Below, one piece after another: positions 16,735 through 28,544 of a stretch of DNA of 64,000 nt. Under the pieces are notes generated by a model. The model saw only the letters and a list, made by a program, of their open reading frames with translations. It made no database searches and was not told the origin of the DNA. Positions within the stretch are counted from its first letter, which is position 1; the number at the start of each line of letters is the position of its first letter. The stretch is from PALSA-612 sp963755155 (GTDB lineage Bacteria > Actinomycetota > Thermoleophilia > Gaiellales > Gaiellaceae): the NCBI GenBank assembly GCA_963755155.1, contig CAVWIV010000003.1, positions 248,001-312,000 on the forward strand. The letters run 5' to 3'. The position numbers and the translations under genes are program-made.

Positions 16735-17470
16735 AGAGCACCTCTCCGCTCTCGACGGCGACGAGCTCGCCGGCGGCGGTTCGGATCTCGAAGCGGCCTT
16801 CGCGATCGATCTTCTCACCGGTCCCGCGCGTGCCGTCGACCGCCACGCGCCTCCCGCGCAGGAAGTCTCGCGACGCCAACCGGCCGTAGACGGCGTCGAG
16901 GCCGCCCTCGCGCCACTCGTCGTACGCGAGCTCGAGATCGGCGAGGAGCGACGCGAGCAGCGGTGCCCGCTCCCACTCCTGGCCGGTGAGCGAACGCAAC
17001 GAGCCAGCACGCTCGGGCAGCTCGTCGCGGGTCTGGTTGACGTTGATGCCGATGCCGACGATGACGGCCTCGTCCCGCGCCTCCGCGAGCACGCCGGCGA
17101 CCTTGCGGCGGTTCACCATGACGTCGTTCGGCCACTTGATCTGCACTGCGAGCCCGAGGGTGCGCTCGAGCGTGTCGGCGACGGCGACGCCTCCGACGAG
17201 CGACAGCTGCGGGAGTGGCCGGCCAGCCGGCGGGCGCAACGCGATCGAGCAGAGGATCGAGCTGCCGGAAGGTGCGATCCACTCGCGGCCGAGGCGTCCG
17301 CGGCCTCCCGTCTGATGCTCGGTGACGGCGACGGCGCCCTCCGGCACGTCGTCGGCGAGGAGCAGCTGCGTCGATTCGCACTCCTCCTCGTAGAGATACG
17401 GCTGCCCGAATCGCCCGCGCAGCAACGGGCCGACATCGTCCCACGAGAGCGTCGTGCTCATCGGGCTCAT
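16724..17470 (-). CDS. birA: Biotin-[acetyl-CoA-carboxylase] ligase (class I, without repressor domain)
   Basis: A 248-residue biotin protein ligase. The biotin and ATP site is visible as QTGGRGRLGREW (residues ~53-64) and KWPNDVMVNRRKVAGVL (~111-127), followed by GIGINVNQTRDELP and a C-terminal SH3-like domain. The enzyme activates biotin as biotinyl-AMP and transfers it to a Lys of carboxylase carrier domains. There is no N-terminal helix-turn-helix, so it is not a biotin repressor. Two Met starts are possible (17470 or 17461). The gene is divergent from the ion-channel gene and precedes the DUF990 exporter operon. Confidence 0.92.
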   Translation of the reverse strand: MSPMSTTLSWDDVGPLLRGRFGQPYLYEEECESTQLLLADDVPEGAVAVTEHQTGGRGRLGREWIAPSGSSILCSIALRPPAGRPLPQLSLVGGVAVADTLERTLGLAVQIKWPNDVMVNRRKVAGVLAEARDEAVIVGIGINVNQTRDELPERAGSLRSLTGQEWERAPLLASLLADLELAYDEWREGGLDAVYGRLASRDFLRGRRVAVDGTRGTGEKIDREGRFEIRTAAGELVAVESGEVLYDT

Positions 17471-17531
17471 CGTGCCACTGGAGCGTGCTCGATGCAGGCA
17501 TGTCCGCAGGGCGAATCAGAATCCCGCCTTG

Positions 17532-18404
17532 GTGACCACGCGCGCAACGAGAGGCAACTGGGCCGCCCGCATCGTCCACTCGGCGACGTTCACGACGGTG
17601 ATCGTGACGACGATCGTCGTCAATGCCGCCATCCTGGGCCTCTCGACGTACGAATCGATCGACGACCGCTTCGGCCGGGGGCTCACGATCGCGAACGGGG
17701 TCTGCCTGGGCATCTTCGTCGTCGAGCTCTGCATCCGTTTCGCGGCGTACTGGCCACGGCCACGGGAGTTCTTCCGGGACGGCTGGAACGTGTTCGACCT
17801 CGTCGTCATCGGAGCGGCGTTCGTTCCCGGGGTCCGGGAGAACTCGACGCTGCTGCGGATCGTCCGCCTGCTACGGGTCGTCCGCATCGTGCGGCTGCTG
17901 CCCGACCTGCGCGTGCTGCTGCTCGGCGTCTGGCGCAGCATCCTGCCGCTCGTCTCGATCGGCGCCGTGACGCTGATGCTGCTCTTCGCGTACGGCATGG
18001 CGGGCTGGGTCTTCTTCGCGGACGAGCTGCCGGAGCAATGGGGGAACATCGGCCGGGCGATGCTGACGCTCTTCGTCATGCTGACGCTCGAGGACTTCCC
18101 GAGATACATGGAAGACGCGATGGCGATCCACCCGTGGGCGTGGATCTACTTCGTCAGCTTCATCCTCCTCGCTGCCTTCGTCGTCGTGAACCTCCTCATC
18201 GCGATCGTGCTCAACGCGATGGAGGAAGCGCGCGAGCTCGAGCGGCGCCACCTGCTGCGCGAGAAGCATGGGGCGGACGAGCCGCCCGAGCTCGACCCGG
18301 AGGCCAGAGCCCACGTCCTCCAGCGGATCGCAATCCTACGAGCGGCCTTGGAAGACCTCGAGGTGGAGCTTGCGGTCGGCGAAGAGGAGCCGGAGCCTGG
18401 CTAG
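17532..18404 (+). CDS. Voltage-gated sodium channel (BacNav-type ion transporter)
   Basis: A 290-residue six-helix channel. S4 carries Arg at every third position (residues 109, 112, 115, 118, 121, then 127; RIVRLLRVVRIVRLL), the voltage-sensor pattern. The pore loop has TLEDFP at 185-190, matching the TLESW/TLEDW selectivity filter of bacterial Na+ channels, with the ring Glu187. S6 (VNLLIAIVLNAMEEARE) runs into a charged C-terminal helix and an Asp/Glu-rich tail, likely a coiled coil for tetramer assembly. The GTG at 17532 is chosen because upstream codons lack homology-like composition. Physiological roles include Na+ cycling and pH or osmotic response. Confidence 0.9.
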   Translation: MTTRATRGNWAARIVHSATFTTVIVTTIVVNAAILGLSTYESIDDRFGRGLTIANGVCLGIFVVELCIRFAAYWPRPREFFRDGWNVFDLVVIGAAFVPGVRENSTLLRIVRLLRVVRIVRLLPDLRVLLLGVWRSILPLVSIGAVTLMLLFAYGMAGWVFFADELPEQWGNIGRAMLTLFVMLTLEDFPRYMEDAMAIHPWAWIYFVSFILLAAFVVVNLLIAIVLNAMEEARELERRHLLREKHGADEPPELDPEARAHVLQRIAILRAALEDLEVELAVGEEEPEPG

Positions 18405-21097
18405 CGGACCGGCTCGACGCGTACCGCGCTGATCTTGTACTCCGGCGTGCCGATGAGGGGGTCGCCGACGTCGTGCGTCAGCCAGTTCACCTTCGCGCCC
18501 TCGAAGTGGAGCGCCATCCAGACGAGCCCCGGGTAGACACGGTCCGAGATCGCCACGCGCGCCTCGAGCGCGCCGCGCCGGGACGAGATCCGCGCCAGGT
18601 CACCCTCCCTGAGCCCGAGGTTCGACGCGTCCTCGGCCGAGATCTCGAAGAACGGGTCTTGCTGTTTGTCCGTGATGCCCGACTCGCGCATCGTCATCGT
18701 CGCCGAGTTGTAGTGATAGAGCGTGCGCCCGGTGTTGAGGATCAGCGGGTACTCCGAGTCGGGCTGCTCGATCGGCGGCTGGTACTCGACGGGGAAGAAC
18801 TTGGCGCGACCGCCCTCCCGAGCCGGCCGCGGAGCATGGAGGTACGGAGACCCCGGGTGGTCGCGGTCGAGGCACGGCCACTGCATGCCCTGTTCCTCGA
18901 GCCGGTCGTAGCGGATCCCGTACCAGTTGGGCGCGAGGTCGGCGAGCTCGTTCCACACCGACTCGGCGTCGGGGTAGTCCGGCCACTCGGCGCCGAGAGC
19001 GCGTGCGAGGTCGATGACGATGTCGCGGTCGACTCGCGCCTGGCCGGGGCACGGGACACCAGCGCGGACGCGGTTGATCCGGCGCTCGGTGTTCGTGAAC
19101 GTCCCGTCCTTCTCCGCGAAGCTCGACGCGGGCAGCACGACGTCGGCGTGCTTCGCCATCCCGTCGTTCAGGAAGATGTCCTGCGAGACGATGAACTCGA
19201 GCCCGGCGAGGCCCTCGTCCACGTGGTGGGCGTTCGGCTCCGTCTGGGACGGGTTCTCCCCGATGAGGTAGAGCGCCTTGATGCGCCCGTCGTGGAGGCC
19301 GGACATCATCTGGTCGAGCCGGTAGCCGGGCGTCTCTGGCACCTCCGCCCCCCACGCCTCCGAGAACTTCGCGCGCACGTCCGCGTCCTCGATCGCCTGG
19401 TAGCCCGGGAGGTACGAGGGATTTGCGCCGGAGTCGTTCAGCCCCTGGACGTTGTTCTGGCCGCGGAGGGCATTGAGCCCCGTCGCCTCGTACCCGAGGT
19501 GCCCCGTCATCAGCACGAGGTTGGAGAGCGACCAGATGTTGTCGACGCCGCACGCGTGCTCGGTGATGCCGAGCGTGTAGAAGATCGCGGCGTGCCGCTC
19601 TGACGCGTACTCGCGGGCCGTCGCCCTGATGTCCTCCGCCGAGACGCCGGTGACCTCTTCGGCCTCCTCGGGCGTGTAGCGCGACACGACCTCGCGGACG
19701 GCGTCGAAGTCGTCGGTGAGCTCGCGGATGTACTCCTCGTTCTCGAGCCCTTCCTCGAGGATGACGTTCATCATCGCGTTGATCAGCCAGACGTCCGAGC
19801 CCGGGCGCAGCTGCAGGTGCCGCTTCGCGAGCTTGGTCAGCCAGATCTTCCGCGGGTCGGCCACGACGAGCGTCGCACCGTTCCGCACCGCCTTCTTCAT
19901 GCGTAGCGCGAGCACCGGGTGCGCCTCGGTCGTGTTCGAGCCGATGACGAGCAGGAAGCGCGCGTTCTCGATCTCCGGGATGGAGTTGGTGCTCGCTCCT
20001 CTGCCTAACGACCTGACCAGGCCGTAGAGGGTCGGAGCGTGTCAGGTGGCTTCGCAGGAATGGACGGAGTTCGTCTGGAGCGCCGTCCGCGCAAGCTTCT
20101 GGATGAGGTAGTTCTCCTCGTTCGTCAGCCGCGCCGACGAGAGCACGCCGACAGCCTGCGTGCCGTGCCGGTCGATGACGCCGCGTAGCCCGGTGGCGGC
20201 CGCGGCAAGCGCCGTGTCCCAGTCGGTCGGGTGCAGCTCGCCGTCCTCGCCCCGCACGAGCGGTTCCGTCAGCCGGTCGGGGTGGTGGACGAAGTTGAAC
20301 GCGAAGCGGCCCTTCACGCAGAGGTTGCCCTCGTTGGGAAGGTACTCCGGCTCCGAGGTCACTTTCACGATGCGCTTCGTCTGCGGGTCGACGTTGAGGT
20401 CGATCTGGCAGCCGACGCCGCAGAACGTGCACGTCGTCTTCGTCTTCTCGAGGCGCTGCTCGTGATCGGGCGGGGCGCCGGTCGTGAACTTCTCGAAGAT
20501 GGCGCCGGTCGGGCAGACGGAGAGGCAGCCGCCGCACAGCTCGCATTCGGTGTCGAGCCACGACTCGCCGTGCGTCGGCACGATCCGCGCCTCGGCGCCG
20601 CGCCCTTCGAACACGAGCGCCGAGCACATCATCACCTCCTGCGTGTAGCGCACGCAGCGGTTGCAGAGGATGCAGGCGCCGGGGTCGTAGCCCATCATCG
20701 TGTTGCGGTCGTCGTACGGCTTCCGCTCGGCATCGGGGAGGACGAACGGCGCCGTCGCGCCGAGCTCCTGCGCCAGGTCCGTGAGCTCGTTCGGCCGGCC
20801 GCCGGGGTTCGCGTTCAGGTGCTCGACGAGCAGCATCTCGGTCAGCGTGCGGCGCATGGCGCCCGTCTCGCCGTTCGTTGAGATCGCCATGCCCTCACGC
20901 ACGCGCTCGGCGCAGGCGGGCACCGGGCGAGGCGCTCCCTCGACCTCGACGAGGCACATGCGGCAGCCGCCGTATGGATCCAGCTTGTCGTCGTGGCAGA
21001 GGGTCGGGACGAAGACCCCGTGGCGCGCGAGCGCGTGGACGAGCAGCTCGCCCTCGGGCGCCGCTACCTCCTTCCCGTCGAGCGTGAACTCGATCAC
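18401..21097 (-). CDS. fdhA: Formate dehydrogenase alpha subunit with predicted selenocysteine (in-frame TGA)
   Basis: The reading frame is continuous from ATG 21097 to TAG 18401, except for one TGA at 20044-20042 (codon 352), exactly where FDH-H-type enzymes have selenocysteine (family ...VUHGPSVAGL; here EAT-U-HAPTLYGL). N-terminal [2Fe-2S] Cys34, 45, 48, 62; two 4Fe-4S sites around Cys142-158 and Cys185-195; molybdopterin Fe4S Cys223, 226, 230, 260; then the large molybdopterin domain and a C-terminal barrel, 898 residues in total. The His-Cys3 site of NuoG is not conserved (VEHLNANPG has no Cys). Oxidises formate to CO2 (reversibly) at a Mo or W site. Expected partner: the NuoE-NuoF-type subunit at 26887-28478. 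Confidence 0.9.
19998..20030 (-). promoter_or_regulatory. Candidate bacterial SECIS element
   Basis: Directly after the TGA (minus strand) the RNA can form GGCCU-[GGUC]-AGGUC (20023-20019 with 20014-20010; loop 20018-20015), above a second helix CCUCU/AGAGG (20030-20026 with 20002-19998) and an internal loop. The apical loop begins 23 bases after the stop codon, within the usual 16-37 range for bacterial SECIS hairpins. The GGUC loop is, from memory, also that of the E. coli fdhF element bound by SelB. Pairing was done by eye. Confidence 0.6.
20042..20044 (-). other. Predicted selenocysteine codon (TGA, residue 352)
   Basis: The frame upstream (residues 1-351) and downstream (from His353) are the same frame; no other stop lies between the two halves. 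The residue is followed by His, the invariant catalytic His of Sec-type formate dehydrogenases. A simple read error would have to hit this one catalytic codon and turn it into TGA by chance. Confidence 0.85.
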
Positions 21098-21135
21098 CGC
21101 TGCTCCATCGTATCCCGGCCTGGAATGATCCCCGC

Positions 21136-22791
21136 ATGCTGTCGAGCCTCGAGATCGCCCAGGCCGCGAAGCTCCGACCGATCGCCGACATCGCGGCCGA
21201 CATGGGCCTCGAACGCGACGAGATCGAGCTGTACGGCGATCACAAGGCCAAGGTTCGGCTATCTGTGCTCGATCGGCTCGCCGCCACGCCCGACGCGAAG
21301 CTCGTCTGCGTCACGGCGATCACGCCGACGAAGGCAGGCGAAGGCAAGACGACGACCTCCGTCTCGCTCACGCAGGGCCTCGGCAAGATCGGCAAGCGGC
21401 CGGTGCTCTGCCTGCGCGAGGCGTCGCTCGGCCCGGTGTTCGGGATCAAGGGCGGCGCCGCGGGAGGCGGCTACGCGCAGGTCGTGCCGATGGAGGACCT
21501 CAACCTCCACTTCACGGGCGACATCCACGCGATCGGCGCCGCGAACAACCTCCTCTCGGCGATGCTCGAGGCGCACATCCTTCACGGCAACACGCTCGGC
21601 ATCGACCCGCTCACCGTCAGCTGGCGGCGCTGCGTGGACATGAACGACCGCGCGCTGCGCGGTGTCGTGATCGGCATAGGCGGGCGGGCGAACGGCTACG
21701 TCCGCGAGACCGGCTTCGACATCACCGCGGCGTCCGAGGTGATGGCGATCACGGCTGTCGCGCGCGATCTCCACGACCTGCGGCAGCGGCTGGGTGCCAT
21801 CACGGTCGCCTACACGTGGGAGGGCGAGCCGGTGACGGCCGAGCAGCTGCAGGCGGCGGGAGCGATGACCGTCCTGCTCAAGGACGCCTTGAAGCCCAAC
21901 CTCGTGCAGACGCTCGAGGGGCAGCCTGCGTTCGTCCACTGCGGCCCGTTCGCGAACATCGCCCACGGGAACAACTCGCTCGTCGCCGATCTCGTGGGGC
22001 TCAAGCTCGGCGACTACGTCGTGACCGAGAGCGGGTTCGGCGCCGACATGGGGATGGAGAAGTTCCTCGACATCGTCTGCCGCGCCGGCGGTCTCAGCCC
22101 GAGCGCGGTGGTGCTGGTCGCCACGGTCAGGGCGCTCGAGCATCATGGCGGCGAGCCGGACGGCGGCGTTCCCGCCATCGAGCGCGGCGCCGCCAACCTC
22201 GGCCGGCACCTCGACATCGTGGCGGAGTTCGGGCTGAGAGCCGTCGTGGCGGTCAACCGTTTTCCCGGCGACACGGACGAGGAGCTGGAAGCCGTACGCA
22301 CCTTCGCGCTCGAGCACGGCGCGCACGCCGCCGAGCTCAACGAGGCGTTCGAGAAGGGCGGCGACGGAGCGGCGGCGTTGGCCGAGGCCGTCGTGGACGC
22401 CGCAGACCACCCGACCGCATTCGACTACCTCTACCCGGACGACGCGCCGATCGCAGACAAGATCGAGGCGATCGCCAAGCGCGCGTACGGCGCCGACGGC
22501 ATCTTCCTGCTCCACGCAGCCGAGAACGACATCCACCGCTTCGAGGCGCAGGGCCTCGGCAATGTGCCCATCTGCATGGCGAAGACCCACCTCTCGCTCT
22601 CGCACGACCCGGAACTGCTCAACGCGCCGACGGGCTTCACCGTGCCGGTGCGGGCGGTGCGGGCGTACACCGGCGCGGGCTGGCTCGTCGCGCTCTGCGG
22701 CGACATGCAGACGATGCCGGGGCTCTCGGCGACGCCGGCCGCCTTCAACGTCGACATCGACGCGGAAGGCCGCACGGTTGGGCTGTTCTAG
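21136..22791 (+). CDS. fhs: Formate-tetrahydrofolate ligase
   Basis: A 551-residue FTHFS of normal length. The ATP site reads TPTKAGEGKTT (residues 63-73), followed by LREASLGPVFGIKGGAAGGGYAQV-type sequence, the GDIHAIGAANNLLSA motif, and later FVHCGPFANIAHGNNS and ESGFGADMGMEKF. The enzyme makes 10-formyl-THF from formate, ATP and THF. It lies divergently from the formate dehydrogenase (39 bases between start codons) and abuts the alcohol dehydrogenase start, so it sits at a formate branch point: carbon capture on THF versus oxidation to CO2. Confidence 0.95.
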   Translation: MLSSLEIAQAAKLRPIADIAADMGLERDEIELYGDHKAKVRLSVLDRLAATPDAKLVCVTAITPTKAGEGKTTTSVSLTQGLGKIGKRPVLCLREASLGPVFGIKGGAAGGGYAQVVPMEDLNLHFTGDIHAIGAANNLLSAMLEAHILHGNTLGIDPLTVSWRRCVDMNDRALRGVVIGIGGRANGYVRETGFDITAASEVMAITAVARDLHDLRQRLGAITVAYTWEGEPVTAEQLQAAGAMTVLLKDALKPNLVQTLEGQPAFVHCGPFANIAHGNNSLVADLVGLKLGDYVVTESGFGADMGMEKFLDIVCRAGGLSPSAVVLVATVRALEHHGGEPDGGVPAIERGAANLGRHLDIVAEFGLRAVVAVNRFPGDTDEELEAVRTFALEHGAHAAELNEAFEKGGDGAAALAEAVVDAADHPTAFDYLYPDDAPIADKIEAIAKRAYGADGIFLLHAAENDIHRFEAQGLGNVPICMAKTHLSLSHDPELLNAPTGFTVPVRAVRAYTGAGWLVALCGDMQTMPGLSATPAAFNVDIDAEGRTVGLF

Positions 22792-23898
22792 ATGAAGGTG
22801 CGCGCCGCGGTGCTCGAGGAGTTCGGGCAGCCGCTCGTCGTCCAGGACGTCGAGCTGGCGGAGCCCGAGGCAGGCGAGGCACTCGTCCGTCTCGTCGCCT
22901 GCGGCGTGTGCCACACCGACCTCTACACCGCATCCGGGGCGGATCCGAGCGGCTACGTGCCGTGCGTGCTCGGCCACGAGGGCGCGGGCGTCGTCGAGCG
23001 TGTGGGCGACGGCGTGACGCTCGTCGCCCAGGGCGACCACGTCGTGACGCTGTTCGCGCCGGAGTGCGGCAAGTGCGTCCATTGCCTCAGCGACCGGACG
23101 AACCGCTGCGTTGCGATCCGCGACCAGCAAGGCCTCGGCTTCCTCCCCGACGGCACGACGAGATTCAGCCGCGGCGGCGATCCGCTGCGCCACTTCATGG
23201 GCACGTCGACGTTCGCGGAGTACACCGTGATGCCGGAGATCGCGCTGGCGAAGGTGAGCCACGAGGCGCCGCTCGAAGGCTGCGCGCCGTTCGCCTGCGG
23301 GCTGTCCACGGGCATCGGCGCCGTCTTCTTCACGGCGCGCGTCGAGCCCGGCTCGGTCTGCGCCGTTTTCGGCTGCGGCCTCGTCGGCCTGGGGGCGGTG
23401 ATCGGCTGCCGGCTGGCCGGCGCCGAGCGCATCATCGCCGTCGACCTCTCGGAGGACCGGCTCGCGGAGGCTCGCCATCATGGCGCCACCGACACGCGGC
23501 TCGCAGCCGACGACACGGTCGAGTGGATCCGCTCGGAGACCGGCGGCTTCGGCGCCGACTACACGTTCGAGGCCACCGGCAACGTCGCGGTGATGGCGCA
23601 GGCGGTGGAGGCCGCTCGAGAGGCCTGGGGCTTCGCGACGATGTGCGGCGTCGCCGGCAAGGGCGAGACGCTCGACGTCGTTCCGCGCATGCTCATCACC
23701 GGCCGGCGCGTGACGGGATCGTCGTTCGGCGGCGTGAAGGGGCGCACCCACGTCCCGCAGCTCGTCGACCGCTGGCTTGCGGGCGAGATCGACGTCGAGT
23801 CGCTCATCTCGCACCGGCTCACGCTGGACGACGTGAACCACGGCTTCGAGCTGATGGAGGCGCAAGACGGCATCCGCAGCGTGATTGCGTTCGCGTAG
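22792..23898 (+). CDS. Class III zinc alcohol dehydrogenase (formaldehyde/S-hydroxymethyl-thiol dehydrogenase-like)
   Basis: A 368-residue medium-chain dehydrogenase. Catalytic zinc ligands are Cys40 (GVCHTD), His62 (GHEGAG) and the Cys in APFACGLSTG (~166); structural zinc Cys92, 95, 98, 106. The Rossmann motif is AVFGCGLVGLG. The class III/MscR pattern (ACGVCHTDLYT, RFSRGG, HFMGTSTFAEYTV, GSSFGGVKGRTHVP) points to oxidation of a thiol-formaldehyde adduct, such as S-hydroxymethyl-mycothiol, to the formate level. The ATG abuts the stop of the fhs gene, so co-translation is likely. With FTHFS and FDH it forms a formaldehyde-to-CO2/C1 pathway. Confidence 0.85.
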   Translation: MKVRAAVLEEFGQPLVVQDVELAEPEAGEALVRLVACGVCHTDLYTASGADPSGYVPCVLGHEGAGVVERVGDGVTLVAQGDHVVTLFAPECGKCVHCLSDRTNRCVAIRDQQGLGFLPDGTTRFSRGGDPLRHFMGTSTFAEYTVMPEIALAKVSHEAPLEGCAPFACGLSTGIGAVFFTARVEPGSVCAVFGCGLVGLGAVIGCRLAGAERIIAVDLSEDRLAEARHHGATDTRLAADDTVEWIRSETGGFGADYTFEATGNVAVMAQAVEAAREAWGFATMCGVAGKGETLDVVPRMLITGRRVTGSSFGGVKGRTHVPQLVDRWLAGEIDVESLISHRLTLDDVNHGFELMEAQDGIRSVIAFA

Positions 23899-23908
23899 CA
23901 TCGGTCAC

Positions 23909-26651
<2,743 letters not shown>

Positions 26652-26656
26652 GACCC

Positions 26657-26884
26657 ATGGCGCTCGTGCAGAGGCTGTTGAAGTCGCTCATGCCGGCCGG
26701 GATGGCAAGGAGGATGGAGGAGGAATCGCGCGCGTGGATGATGCGGTGCCCCGAGGGGCATGAGATCTCCGTCTGGGAGGCGGGCGGCGTCCGCTACAGG
26801 GCCAAGGGCAGACCGATACGACTCCAGAAATGCAAGGAGTGCGGCAAGCTCCGGAGGATGACCCTCTACAAGCCTTCGAGCTGA
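26657..26884 (+). CDS. Small zinc-ribbon-like protein
   Basis: A 75-residue basic protein, ATG at 26657, 5 bases after the aconitase stop. Two metal-binding pairs are visible: RCPEGHE near residue 31 and QKCKECGKL near residue 58 (C-x3-H ... C-x2-C), a zinc-ribbon or rubredoxin-like knuckle. The NuoE-NuoF gene starts 3 bases after its stop codon. I know of no named function. Its place between aconitase and the formate dehydrogenase beta subunit suggests a small accessory metal- or RNA-binding protein. Confidence 0.55.
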   Translation: MALVQRLLKSLMPAGMARRMEEESRAWMMRCPEGHEISVWEAGGVRYRAKGRPIRLQKCKECGKLRRMTLYKPSS

Positions 26885-26886
26885 CG

Positions 26887-28478
26887 ATGGTTGCTGTGGA
26901 GGATGTCCACCGCTTTCTGGACGCACTGCCGCGGGAGCGCACGCAGCTCCTCGACAATCTCGGCGCGATCCGCCGCCGCGTGGGGCCCGTCACGCCCGAG
27001 CTCTCCGACGCTCTCGCCGACCACATGAACATCCGCCAGGGGGAGGTGGCGGAGGTGGTGTCGTTCTACTCGTACCTCCAGGTGCCCCACGACTGCGTGC
27101 GCGTGTGCACCGGCCCCGTCTGCGACTGCTTGGGCGCTCGCGACCTGCTCGCAACGGCACGGGAGCAGGCGCGGGATGGCGTGCCGGTAATGGAGGTGCC
27201 GTGCCTCGGCCACTGCGACCTCGCGCCGGTCGGGACGCGCGGCGACACGGTGCTGCCGGGCATGAGTGAGGCGGGCGTTACGCACGCGGCGAACGACGGG
27301 CCCTCGACCGGTCTCGCCCGGGCCGACGAGACCCTCGCCGACTACGAGCGGCGCGGCGGGCTCGAGGCCCTGCGGGCAGAGCACTCGAACGAGGCCGTGC
27401 TTGCGGAGCTCGAGGCGTCGGGGCTCGTCGGCTACGGCGGCGCCGGCTTTCCGACGTTCCGCAAGTGGGCGACCGTCGTCCAGTTCTCCGGTCCGCGGGT
27501 CGTCGTCGTCAATGCCGACGAGGGCGAGCCGGGCACGATCAAGGACCGCTACGTCATGGAGCTGCGGCCGCACCTCCTCGTCGAGGGCCTGGCGATCGCG
27601 GCGCGGTTCGTCGAAGCGGAGTACGCGATCGTCTATCTCCGCGAGGAGTACGCGACCTCTCGCGCCCGGCTTGTCTCGGCGATCGCGGAGTTCCGCGCCG
27701 CCGGCCTTCTCGACGCGCTGGCGGTGGACATCGTCACCGGCGCGGGCTCGTACGTGTGCGGCGAGGAGACGGCGATGCTCGAGTCGCTCGAAGGGCGCCG
27801 AGGGATGCCCCGCCTGCGGCCGCCGTTCCCGGCCGAGTCCGGGTACCTCGGCCAGCCGACGCTCATCAACAACGTCGAGACGCTCGCGCACATCCCCGCC
27901 ATCCTCCGGAACGGCGGTGCGTGGTTCGCGGCGCACGGCGAGAACGGGGCCACCGGGCTGCGGCTCTGGTCGATTTCCGGCGCCGTCGCGCGGCCGGGGT
28001 GCTACGAAGCGCCGAACGGCATCGTGCTGCGCAAGCTCCTCGACGACTTCGCGGGCGGCGCGACGGAGGAGATCGGCGCGATCGTGCCGGGAGGCGCCGC
28101 GTCGGGCGTGCTGCCACCGGCGGCGCTCGACAGCCCACTGACGCGCGAGGGCATGGCCGAGTGGGGCTCCGCCGTCGGCTCGGCCGGCGTCCAGGTCTTC
28201 CCTGCGTCGTATCCGATCGTGCGTTTGCTGCGCGAGACGATGCGGTTCTTCGCCGAGGAGTCCTGCCAGAAGTGCACGCCGTGCCGCATCGGCACGCGCG
28301 GCCTCGAGTTCGCGCTCCACGAGCTGGAAGCCGGGCGGACGGTGCTCGCCGGCCGGCAGCTCGAGGAATGGCTGCACACGATGGAGCGAGGCTCGATCTG
28401 CGGCCTCGGCCAGGCCGCGCCCGCGCCCTGCGGTCAGCCATGCGCCACTGGCCGGAGGCGTTCGCGGCTCTGCGCTGA
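26887..28478 (+). CDS. fdhB: NuoE-NuoF fusion, probable formate dehydrogenase diaphorase subunit (frameshift near end)
   Basis: Residues ~1-125 are a NuoE-like [2Fe-2S] domain (VRVCTGPVCDCLGA, VPCLGHCDLAP). The rest is NuoF-like, with GYGGAGFPTFRKW, VVVNADEGEPGTIKDR (FMN and NADH site), TGAGSYVCGEETAML and the N3 4Fe-4S Cys in EESCQKCTPCRIGTRG. At about 28425 the frame shifts by one base; the proper C-terminus then reads ALRSAMRHWPEAF and stops at 28476-28478. NuoE-NuoF fusions are typical beta subunits of soluble NAD+-dependent formate dehydrogenases (FdsB), passing electrons from the molybdenum subunit to NAD+. The alpha subunit at 18401-21097 has matching extra Fe-S domains. There is no gene for a gamma subunit or FdhD in view. 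Confidence 0.88.
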
Positions 28479-28544
28479 AGCGACTCTCGCTCCAGCAGCG
28501 TCGGGTACTCTCTCGCCCAAGGCACGCCGGCCCCGGGAGTGCGG

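Noticed and set aside
16679..19603. Plus-strand frame of ~974 codons over the biotin ligase and formate dehydrogenase
   Set aside because: Antisense shadow of well-supported genes with Arg/Asp-biased composition and no motif.
18401..20045. Formate dehydrogenase as two separate or broken genes
   Set aside because: Both halves are in the same frame and the single TGA is at the catalytic Sec position, so a selenocysteine codon explains it better.
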